Shown: positions 50,001 through 62,000 of the stretch, piece after piece
How positions within the stretch are numbered: the first letter of the stretch is position 1
How the letters are laid out: each line of letters starts with the position of its first letter
Source of the DNA: Ursus arctos
Lineage: Eukaryota; Chordata; Mammalia; Carnivora; Ursidae
Length of the DNA: 64,000 nt
Direction of reading: 5' to 3'
NCBI RefSeq assembly: GCF_023065955.2
Contig: NW_026623019.1
Coordinates: forward strand, 17,116,350 to 17,180,349
The notes under the pieces: model-generated
What the model saw: the letters and a program-made list of their open reading frames with translations, nothing else
Told to the model about the DNA's origin: nothing
Database searches by the model: none
Translations under genes and position numbers: made by a program

Positions 50001-53000
50001 CACACCATGACGTTGGTCTTGTCAAGATCACCAGAGACCAGCCCTCATGTTGCTTAAGTTTATAACATTGAACACAGATCCCTTCTTGATAGTTTTTCTT
50101 TGCCTTGACTTTCAGGATACCTCACCATCTTGGTTTTTCTTTCTATCTCAGAACTCTCCATTTCACGTGTTGGTTCCTTGTCTTCATCTCAACTGCTTAA
50201 TATTGGATGCCCTGGGGCCCTCAGACATGAGTCCTCTTCTCTGTTTCAAATACCACATATATGCCAAAAAATTTAGCAATGTTTCTTTAACCAGAACTTT
50301 GTCCCCAACTCCACACTTGTATATCTACCATCTATGCAAAATATCTACTCTTATATCTAAGAGACTTCTTAAACTTCATATTAATTAGGAATTGAACTAA
50401 TTCCTTATGTCCTTCTTCAAAACCTGCTTCCCCATTGGAGTTAATGACAGCGTCCTCCTGGTTGCTCAGGTGAAAAGCTTTGGAATTATCTTTGATTCCT
50501 CTCTTTATCTCACACCCCACATCTAATCCATCTAGAAGTTCTCTGCTGACCCTGCCTTCAAGATAGAAACAGGGTCTGACCATTTTTTACTGCCTCACTG
50601 TTCTACCCTAGGCAGAGCCATCACCATTTTTCTCCTGGCTTACTCCATTAAACTTAACAAGTTTTCCTGCTTCTGACCTTCACCCCCACCCCTTCCCCCT
50701 CTATCCCAGCACACAGGGTATTCTTTACAAAGCTTGAGTCAGATCACACTGATGATCTCATCATCTTTCAGTGATTCCTCATTTCACAATAAAACGCAAA
50801 GTCTTTACAGTATTCTATAAGGCTTTACATTATCTGGCTTCCCACTATCTGTCTTCATCTTGTACTCTTAGTATGTTCCAGGCATGCCTGCCTCCTTGCT
50901 CTTCTTTGTACACTACAGGCAGGCTCTGCTTTTGAGTCTTTGTTCTAGCTTGTCTTTGTCCCAGAAATGCTTTTCTCTTATTGTCTGCTGGGTAGCTCCC
51001 TTATCTCCTGAGGTTGCTGAAGTCTCATCTTCTCAGTGACACCCTGGCTGACCACTCTATTTTAATACTGCAAGCCCCATCACTTGGCATATCTCAGTAT
51101 TCCAGATCTACCTCACCCTGTCTTACTTTTTCTCTTTTCAAAACCATTTTCACCTCTTAGTCTATAAAATATACAAATTATTATATTTACTATTTATGGT
51201 CTGTCACTCAGCTAAAATAAAGCTCTAGGATGGTGAAGATGTTTACTGATACTATCCCTACCACCTAAAATAGTGTCTGAGTAAAAGTCTAAGTATTGAT
51301 TGAATGAATTCATATTTTTAAATCTGTAGTATGCTTGCGTGTGACTGAGGATATGGTAAAATTTTACTGAAGGTTTTGCAATTCATGTAATAAACCAGGT
51401 AAAATGAAAATGTTTATAAATTAGCACCATGATTTTTGCTTTCATTTGTAAGTTCTGATGTGGTTTGGGAGACAAAGCCCAAGAAGAAGGCAAGATGGAA
51501 GCCAATGAGTGTAAAGCACACTGAGAAGTTAGAGAAAGAATTTAAGGAATATACTGAATCTTCACCTTCAGAAGATAAGGTTATTGAATTGGACACTAAC
51601 GTTCCGGTAATATTTTTAAGTACTGATGTGAAATTTTAATTTTTGCCTGTTGTAATTAGATGAATCACTAGTGAACTTTTAAGGAAAGTCTGGTTTCCTT
51701 ACAAAACAATGATTCTATCATATATACTTTATATAAAATACTTTAAAGGGATAGTTGTCTGTATTAGTAACTCAGACTTTCTCTTAAGAAGCTAATGATC
51801 TACTCCTTAGTTAACAAGAAGTCAATATGTTGTTTTACTTATTTTACTTTTAAAATTATTTTTTCTTTTATCACTTTATTTTCTTTTAGTAAATTAATAT
51901 AAAAAGTTATACAACTAAGCTATAAAGATTATATGAACATTTTTGTGAGTTGTATTGGAAAGATCCGGTCTAAACCCAGTCAAATTGTAAAGATCCAGTC
52001 TAATCAGCTATTTAGCCTACTGTTTTAATTAACATTATCTTTGAAGTTTTAGATACAAATTTCTAATTTTAAACAATTATGAATACAGAGAAAGTCAATG
52101 TTTTGGGGTGTATTTTTCAGGTTCGCTTCACACCTAGTGGTACTAACATGAAAATTCTGCAGCCACATGTAATAGCTATAAGAAGAAATTATCTTCCAGC
52201 ATTAAAAGTAGAATATAGCACATCCGCGCATCAGTCAGCATTTAGAATTCAAGTTTACAGAATACAGGTGAGTCTGAAAAGATTGTCAAATTGTATTCAT
52301 AAGGAACATAGCAATAAACCAAATGTATTCCCGTGGTCTCTCTTACCTAGTACTTCAATTTCAGTGTTGAACTAGACTGCTTGATTCCTTCTACTTATTA
52401 AATCCTGTTATTCTAGTAGGGTTCTGTAATTAACATATTAATATACTGACCTGTTTTTTATTTTCTTAGATCCAAAACCAGATACATGGTGCTATATTTC
52501 CATTTGTGTTTTATCCAATTAAACCTCCCAAGTCGGTCACCATGGATTCAGGTTTGTTTGTATTTTTAGATTGCCATAAAAATGTTTGTATTGGCTGTAT
52601 GGTTTACTTTACGATAAAAACACGAAATGAAACCATTCTCAAGTTTAGTTTCAGTGGGATCATTAGAAAATTGAACCGCTTGTAAAGAACAAGTACTCAA
52701 CTAAGATCAACAACACATTGACTGAATTCTAAGGAAAAGATAGAGAAACAAACTGAGGGCTTCAGAGGGGAGGGGGGTATTGGAATGGGATAGGCTGGTG
52801 ATGCGTAGTAAGGAGGGCATGTATTGCATGGTGCACTGGGTGTTATATGCAACTAATGAATCATGGAACTTTACATCAAAAATTAGGGAAGTACTGTATG
52901 GTGACTAACATAATATAATAAAAAATATTATTAAAAAATGCACAGAAAAATTATTATAATAAAAAAGGTTTTGGCAAGACAAGATACAAAAAAAATTTTA

Positions 53001-56000
53001 TATTTAAATTTTTAGAAATATTATTGATTTGTAAATCCCTGATTTAAAAGCCACTAGGACCTTTGAATAAATTGTGAAGAAAATCAAATTCAGAGTAGTT
53101 TCTAACCATGGAAAATGTCCCGTATTCTCCAGATGAGTGTAGTGACAAGTCTGTTCTTCCATCCTCTGCTTCCCCTTGAGATTCCTTCTTTCTTTGCTAT
53201 CCCTCTTCCCTTTTCTCTTTTCTCCCTCCTCCCCTTGCGTCCCGCCCCCACCTCCACACCACTGGCTCTGAACTATCTAAGGCAGTATTGATCATCTGCT
53301 TGGAAGCTTTTGACCATTGTATATGCCCAAGACCCTCTACCCGGAAGTCCAGGACAAGCCCCTGAAATCTGTGTTTTCACAGTTGCCTTGGTGATTCTAG
53401 TGCATACTTCTATTTTAAAATCACTAATTTAAAGGATTAGTTATCCTTAAAGTGAATATAGATAATTAAAAAAAATCCTGGGGTCTGAAATTAAGACTGT
53501 AATCAATCTTGCAAATAGTAATTTTAATTGATACTCATGGTTAAGTAAATCATTTAGTTCTCCATTATAATGTGTATTAAATCGCAAGACAATGCTTATC
53601 TTTTGCTTAAAGCATCAGGGGATTAATCATATTTATTAACTTTTGTAGCTCCAAAGCCCTTTACAGATGTCAGTATTGTCATGAGATCTGCAGGGCATTC
53701 CCAGATATCACGTATTAAGTAAGTGTCTTAATATCTTTCTGTGTGTTTATTTAATGTTTTGATTTGAATATGTGGATTAATTATACTCTTTAAAAAAATC
53801 AATTTTAGGTGAGTCAAAGGTTTAAGTGCAAAATATTAAATTATGAAGATCATTAGGAAAATCTATTTTATAATCTTGAAGAGTCAGAAGGCTCTGAATG
53901 AAATGTACTTATATTTATTTTCTCATTTACGTTTTCTATAATTACTGCATATTGTTTTAGAAATAAGAAAAAAAATGATACTTTAAAATTCTTATACCAC
54001 CCAGTCTAAGAAATAGAATATTGACAGAAACATCCATTGATATATTACTCGCCTATTTCTTGTTTTCTCCACGCTATCAACCGTAATAAACACTAACTTC
54101 ATCCCTTACGTTTTAAAATAGTTTTATTGTACATATGTATCTAAATATTATGCTTCTTGTTTTCCTTTTTTTTCCTAATTTTTTTTTTTTTTTTGTTAAA
54201 CTCAACATATACTTACTGGATTTTTTCATTCAGCTTTTTACTAAAATTTATTATTTTTGCTGTGTGTAGCTTGAGTTTATTATCACTGATGTATAATATT
54301 CTGCTGTATGACTGTATACTACAGTTTACTTACCAGTTTTCTCTTCAGAGGCATTTTCACCTTTTGAGTTTATTGCTATTAGGAACAATGTTGCCATGAT
54401 ATTTTTATTTGTTCATCTAGAAAATCCTAAATTTCAACATTCTAATAGTTATCTAATGCTTTTTTTCTTATCTGTTTTTCTTAATGCACTTAATCGATGG
54501 CTTTTAAATGTTTTCTACTTTGTATTATAGATATTTCAAGGTGTTGATCCAAGAAATGGACCTCAGGTTAGATCTTGGGTTTGTCTATGCTTTAGCAGAA
54601 CTCATGACAGAAGCCGAAGTGACTGAAAAAACCGAGGTAAGATTTAGAATGATAGCACTGACGGGAAGGGTCAGGGAGCAAGGAGGACTAAAAAAAATTA
54701 TAAATTTTTAAGGTATTAAAATGGTTTTGATCCCTTTAAAAATAAAATTTCAAAATTTTTCTTATTTTGGTTTGTTCATTGCAAGTGTACAGAAATATAA
54801 TTGATTTTTTATATTGATGTATTCTGCAACCTTACTGAACTCATTTATTAGCTCTAATAGTTTTATAGATTCTATATAAAGATCATGCCATCTGAAAATA
54901 GTTTTACTTCTTCCTTTCTGATCTACTCTGGATGACTTGTTTCTTCTTGCCTAATTACCCTGCTAGAATATTTAGTACAGCAGTGAAACATTGAATAGAA
55001 GTGCCAAGAGCAGACATCCTTGCCTTGTTTCTGATCTAAAAGGGAAAGCTTTCAGTCTTTTACCATTAATTATGATATCAACAGTAGATTTTTTGTAGAT
55101 AACGTACATTAAGTTGAGGTCTCTAATATTCCCAGTTTGTTGAGTGTTTTTTATCATGAAAGTATGTCGAATTTTGTCAAATGCTTTTTCTGCATCTGTT
55201 GGGATGGTCATGTGGTTTTTGTTCTGTTGATTTTATTACACTGGATGTTAAAACAGCCCACTTGGTCATGTGTATAATTTTTTTCATATTTTACTGGATT
55301 TGGGTTAGTATTTTGTTGAGGATCTTTGTGTTCATATTCATGGGATATTGGTCTGTTATTATAGGGCGAGCACTATATTTTTTATACATATATACAGTTG
55401 CTCTTTAAATTAGTTAAGAGAAGAAAAGGAAAAGATTATGTATTTATACCATTTTACATAATTGTCTTTTCCAGTTCATTTTCTTCCGTTTTTTTTTTTT
55501 CTTTTTTCATTTGGATTTTAATTACCATTTGGGGTCACTTGCTTTCAGCCTGAGGAACTTCCGTTAGTATTTCTTGTATGACACCTGTGAGCAATAAATT
55601 TCTCTGTTTTTGAGTTTTTGTTTGTCTGAAAAAGTCTTCATGTCCCTTCATTTTGAAAGGAAACTATACTGGATATATGGGATTCTTGGTTGGCAGTTTT
55701 TTTTCTTGAGTACTTTGAGTATGTTATGCCACTCTCTTCTTGCCTCCTTTCTGCTAAGAAGTCAACTATTCATCTTTATTTTAGAAGATTTATTTATTAG
55801 AGAGCGCATGTGCAGGTTGGGGAGGTGTGGAGGGAGAGAGAAAGTCAAGCATACTCTGCCCTGAATGCAGAGCCTGACATAGGGCTCTGTGTCAGGACCC
55901 TCTGATCACAGTCTGAGCCAAAACCGAGAGCTGGATGCTTAACCAACTGTGTCCCCCGGGCATCCAAACTATTAATCTTATCAGAGTCCTCTTGTAGGTA

Positions 56001-59000
56001 GTAAGTTGCTTTTCTCTTCTTGTTTTTAAAATTTTCTCCTTGTCTTTGACTTTTAGCAATTTTACTGTTGTGTGTCTGTTGTGAACCTCTTTCCATTTGT
56101 ATGCTAGGAGTTCATTTAACTTCCTGGATATGTTGCTTATTGTTTTTCATTGAATTTAGAAAGCGTTCAGCTATTTTTCTTCACATATTTTTCTGCTTTT
56201 TCTCTCTTTTCTCCTTCTGATACTCGTATATTGTGTATGTTAGTATGCTTAATGATGTACCACATTTCTCTGAGACTGTTGATTTTTCTTCACTCTTTTT
56301 CCTCTGTTCTTCAGATTGCATAATCTTTAACACTTTATCTTCAAGTTCATGATGAAACAATGCGTTTAATTTAGCTATAATGATCTTCTGTCAGCTCAAA
56401 TACACTGTTAGGTCCTTCTAGTGAATCTTACATTTCTGTTACAGAAATGTACAGTTTTCAATTCCAAAATTTCTAATAGGTTTTTAATATATAATTTTTC
56501 TCCCTCTGTGTATATTATTCTGTTTGATAAGACATGGTCATCATAATTTCTTTTATTTTTCTAAATATGATTTTCTTTAGTTATTTTTTTTTAGGATTTT
56601 ATTTATTTGATAGAGAACATGAGAGAACACAAGCAGGGGGAGCAGCAGAGGGAGAGGGAGAGGCCAGGTCCCTGCTGAGCAGGGAGCCCCATGCCAGGCT
56701 CAATCCCAGACCCTGGGATCATGACCTGAGCTGAAGGCAGATGCTTAACCACCTGAGCCACCCAGGCCCCCAGGTTTTCTTTAGTTCTTTGAACATATTT
56801 ACAGTGGTTACTTGGAAGTATTTTTCTTTTAATCCAGTCTAGTCACATCTCACATTCAGTTTCTTTTGCCTAGTTTTTTCCCAGTGTATGAGTCATACAT
56901 TCCTATGTCTTTGCATATATCATAATTTTTGGTTGGGAATTAGACATTTTAGATGATACATTATAAAAACTGGCTACTAGTCCCTCTCTCCCCAAAGCTT
57001 ATTGTTATTAGCTTATTTGTTCATTCTGTGACTGGTTAGGTTTTTTTTATTGAAGTCTATCCTACCCATACCCCTGACTTTTCCTGCATTGTTCAGCTTT
57101 TCGTGTTGCTCCTCAGAGAGGTGAAGATCTGGGATACCCACCCTTTCCGTGGAATAACTGGTTTTGGGGCCGGCCCTCTTCTTATCTTTTCACAACCACA
57201 CCTAGCTATTGAGCTCCACTAATTGCGGGCTGATTGCTTTATTTTTTTTTTCCACAGTACCTTAGGCCATAAATTGTTCTGCAAACTAATAAAACTTGGG
57301 CTTTTTTTTTTTTTTGAAGGAATTGATCGGAGATCAGTGTTTGATATTTGTTCTGACCCCAGAGGGACCCCTTTAAACTGTTTCCCCATTTCACTCCTGA
57401 AAACTAAGAGGCCTACAGTTTAGCCTGCATCTCCACTGAATCATTGATTTTCCTTCTAGTTACCTTTCCCTATGACATTCACTGTTTCCTAAAGCTTAGG
57501 CTTGAACTTCTTCGCATTCTCCTGTCCTTGAAGGCAGTTTCTTTGGGAAAAGACTTGGAGTTATTTTAAAGTTTCCTTGTCCTCCAGGCAAAAATACCTG
57601 AACCAGAGTTTCACAAGGGGGGGGTGGGGGGGGTGGAACAGGAGTGGTCAGAACCCAGTATTCTCAGTGGTATCCCACCCAGTTAGAGCTTTTTGTTGGT
57701 GAGTAGAGGCTGGGCAACTGGATGGAGGCTCCCACATCCCCCATAATGTACCATTAGCAGCTAGTAATTGGAGGCAGGATGAGAAATGCTGACGTGTTAT
57801 GCCTCCCAGGAAGAAAGTATTCCAGTTAGAGACTGGGTGGAGAGGGAACGTTGTGTTCTTGGGTGTAGCAGTCTAGAGTGGAGTTATGGCTTGTTGAACT
57901 AGGAGGGGAATCTGGGAGAGTGGGACTTGTTCAAATACTACATATTGACTTTTCTTACCAAATTTTCGTAGATTTTCTTGAAAAGGTGTTTTATTTGCTT
58001 ATACTGTTAGGTTCATTCATAGAGGCCTTTAAATATTTGGATTTTTTTTTTCAAATATTTATTTTAGAGAAAGCATGCATTGGGGGGGGGTTTGAAGGGG
58101 GAGGGAGAGAATCTCAAGCAGACTCTCTGCTGAGTGTGGACCCTGATGCAGGGCTCGATTCCATGACCCCGAGATCATGACCTGAGCCAATACCAAGAGT
58201 CAGATGCTTAACCACCTGAGCCACCCAGGCACCCCAAATGTTTTTTGGTTTTTTTTTTTTTTTTTTTTTAATTTCACCAGTTTCACTGGAGAAATGGTCT
58301 GAAGAGCCCTTCACACTGTCATCCCAGAAGTCAGTTTCCAGATATTATACTTTTAATAAGGCTATCATTTTGATATTGTTGATGGTAGGTCAAAATATGA
58401 ATGCAATAACTTTATAGTCATGAACAGTGTTGAATATGGAGGTTACAGAGGAGTGTTCTACAGTGTCTGAATTATTGACTGAAGTGCCTCATGCAGATAG
58501 ATCCTTTAAGTTTTTAATACTTTGTTTCTTTATAGGTCGAACTTTTTCATAAAGATATAGAAGCTTTCCAAGAAGAATATAAAACAGCTTCATTAGTAGA
58601 TTCATCACAAGTCAGTCTCTATGAATACTTCCATATATCTCCTATCAAGGTAGGGGAATAGAAGTCATTTTTATTATTCTTGATAATCTAGGTAATGGCA
58701 AATTGGCTTGATCCGTTTGGGGAGATGAGCATATAAATTATAATTCTCTAATAGTATATAAATTCTGTAAATAAAGTAGCAGGAATAATCCTTTGAAATT
58801 TTTATTTAAGCTTCTCACAGTTCTTCACTATATGGAAATAATATTGGAGCCACCTATATATATTTATATCTTGACCTAACATTTTGTTACCTTAGTTTTC
58901 TGTTCATGTGTTTAATGACAGTTTTCAAAATTTTGTGTGTGGCGGGGGTGTGTATGTGTGTTTATTGAGGTGTGATTGACATATACATTAGCTTCAGGTG

Positions 59001-62000
59001 TATAAGGTAATGATTTGATATTTGCGTACACTATGAAATGATCACCACAGTAAGTTAGTTACCATCCATCACCATACAGTGTTAAAAAAAATTTTTTATG
59101 ATAAGAACTTTTAAGATTTATTTACTCTCCTAGCAACTTTCAAGTAGCACACTACAATATAACTCACTATAGTCTGTAAATTTCAAATTAATCCATGAAG
59201 TAACCTTGATTTAAGAACTGAAGACTGAATAGAACTAAATATAAGTTCCTCACACAGAGTTCTGAATTACTTGAAGAAAATTATTGAACACTTGAAGAAA
59301 ATTATTGTATAGCTATATATTTATATATATATAAATGCATGCAGTATGAAAGTGTTAACTGATTTCAACATGCTAACTTAATTCTAATAGTTGAAACACT
59401 ATTTGCGTTATTGAGTATACTTCAACTTCTAGATTATTATTATTTTAAAATATATAAAAATTATTATTTTCATAGCTTTACCAAAAGAATTGGATTGAAC
59501 CTAAATACCATATTAGTTTATATTGCTGATATTAAAATTTAAAAAGATCTGTATTCAATTTTAAATTCCTTTTAACTTTTCACTTAATAATTTCAACATA
59601 ATCCAGGTAACTTTGAAATCTTATGGTGTAGTAAATTTAAAATAAGATTAAATTTTAAATGTTAAAATTGTCATTTTGAAGATAGTGCTTTAAATACTTA
59701 CCTCTTTATCTCTTTAGTTGCATTTAAGTGTTTCACTGAGTTCGGGCAGAGAAGAAGCTAAAGATTCAGAACAACAGGAAGGACTGATGGCTGTTCGTTC
59801 TTTAAATCTCTTGCTGAAGAGTATTGGTGCTACCCTTACAGATGTACAAGATGTCGTTTTTAAGTATGTTCAATATTCAAATCTATAAACTGATGAAAAG
59901 TCCATTTTACATTTACCTAAAAGCTTTACAAGTGAAAAAGTATATAAAGGAGATTGGAGATCATAGATAAATATGGGTTTTGCTGTTAAATGGAATATGA
60001 TTTAAGTAACATTTAACCTGCTAAGCCTTCACTATCAAGGAACAGAATAATTATTAAATAATTTCCTTAAGAAAGAGGGACAGAGACCATACAAGTTTGT
60101 GCATCCATAAGGCCTTTCTGGCCTACGGAAGGATTCCTAAGAAGCTGTCTGTGCCCAAAGGTATGGCACTTAAACCATGTGGCTTCAAGTCTTCTAGGAT
60201 CAAGATTCTTCAAAGCATTTGTGACTTGAACAAAATGAATGTCATGATAGGGGAAATGAAGGGATTCATTTAAATGTTACAGCCACGAATATTACATTTT
60301 AATGTGAGTCATAATGGAGCCTATTAGAGTATCTGACCAAAGAAACTCAAAAAGGTCTGAGTGGAGACTTCAGATGAGAATGACCTTTTTAGGTAGCACC
60401 CAGAAATGTTATTAAGAACCGTAGTAAGAATCAATGAGTCCAGTAGGTTGTAACTCTAAATCTAGATAAAGTTAGGTAACAGTCAAATTAAAGAACATAG
60501 GTTTGAGAACGTTGGGAATAGAATGAGATTTCTCATCCAGCTTCTGTCTTACCAGCTAACAGAGTGCTTCCGAAGCAGTAGATCTGTATATACTGTGACT
60601 AGGTTAGCAGTCAGCCGACCTCGGATTCTCAGCTGTCAGCTGACAAGACCGGATCTGCAGCAACTGAAGCCTGGCCATTCTTGAGCAGCCTCTTCTGTTC
60701 ATCTCAGCATGTCAGACATTTTCTGTGTGGGCCATGACAGGGCAGAGCTGAAAAGTACAGTCCATGTCTGAGAGTGGGATCCAGAGGGTCTCTGAATCCC
60801 CTAAAGGATGTGAAAATATGTATTTATTGGTGACTTTCTTGAGGATAAGATCCATAGCTTTCATGAGATTCTTAGAGGGTTCTTTGACCAGAAGGTGCAT
60901 GTGTGAAAGAGCAGGTTTTCTTGATTGGCATGGGAAAGGTACGGAAAGGAAAGAGAGAAAAATTGTAAAGAAAATGAAACCACTTGTAAATGTTGAAAAC
61001 ATTCTCTTCCCCCTCTTTGCCTCTTCCTCTCCTACACACACCCTCATACATATTTATATATGTTTTTCAGGCTTGCATTTTTTGAACTGAATTATCAGTT
61101 CCATACGGCATCTGAACTACAGTCTGAAGTAATAAGACACTATTCGAAACAGGTTTGTCTGAGATTGTTTTATAAAGGGACAGATTGATATAGTGAAACT
61201 GTTTGTGTCTGTACACGTGTAATGTAGATTTGACAAGGAAGTGAATAGCTATTTTCAAAATCTTAAAACTTTTTTTTTCTCAGAATTGAGGAAGAAATGG
61301 AGCCGTGCCACCATTTCAGTTTTTACCTTTGTGTTTTTTAGCCACTGACAGAAATCTTTTCTGGATAAGTGTGGACTTAAACAAATATCTATAAAGAAAA
61401 TTTTAACTAATTCACCAAACTTAAAAAAATAGCTTCAAGGGAAACTATTAATAACTAACTGAATACAGGCTGTTTTTAACATAATTGTGTTGTTGAGTCA
61501 GATATTTTATTTTTTATTATTTTTTTAAAAGATTTTATTTATTTATTTGACAGAGAGAAAGACAGCCAGCAAGCGAGGGAACATAAGCAGGGGGAATGGG
61601 AGTGGGAGAAGCAGGCTTCCTGCTGAGCAGGGAGCCTGACGCGGGGCTCAATCCCAGGACTCTGGGATCATGATCTGAGCCGAAGGCAGATGCTTAACAA
61701 CTGAGCCACCCAGGCACCCCTAGATATGTTATTTTAATGGATTTTTTCCACCTTTAGAAAGACTCCAGTATCTTACGCTATAACTTATAGAGCATCTGAG
61801 ACAGCTGCTCTATAGTGGTCAGAACACTAAGCCTGATTCAAGATGTCTGGGTTTGGATTCCAGTTTTGCTATTTACCTCCTGTGTGAGCCTGGGCATCAT
61901 TTGACCTGTATGTTTCTCCAGTCTGTAAAATGATGGTGGTAATAGCAACTGTCACACATAGTTGTAAAAGTGAAAGCATTTTGAGTATTCTAAAGCTTTA

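Larger units (their letters stand above)
54765..57420 (-). mobile_element. Old L1, antisense, with two nested SINEs
   Basis: RT-region codons on the - strand at 55,211-54,972 ([31 protein letters not shown]). To the right follow 5'-half sequences (ctgtttttgagtttttgttt, tcttcatgtcccttcatttt). The frame is broken. The right edge is uncertain. Confidence 0.7.

Noticed and set aside
54972..55211. Second reverse-transcriptase-like frame as a gene
   Set aside because: Broken ORF2 of an old L1.
60090..60250. Possible small RNA or processed pseudogene near gcctttctggcctacggaag
   Set aside because: No match to an RNA family I know, and no poly(A) tail or target duplication.
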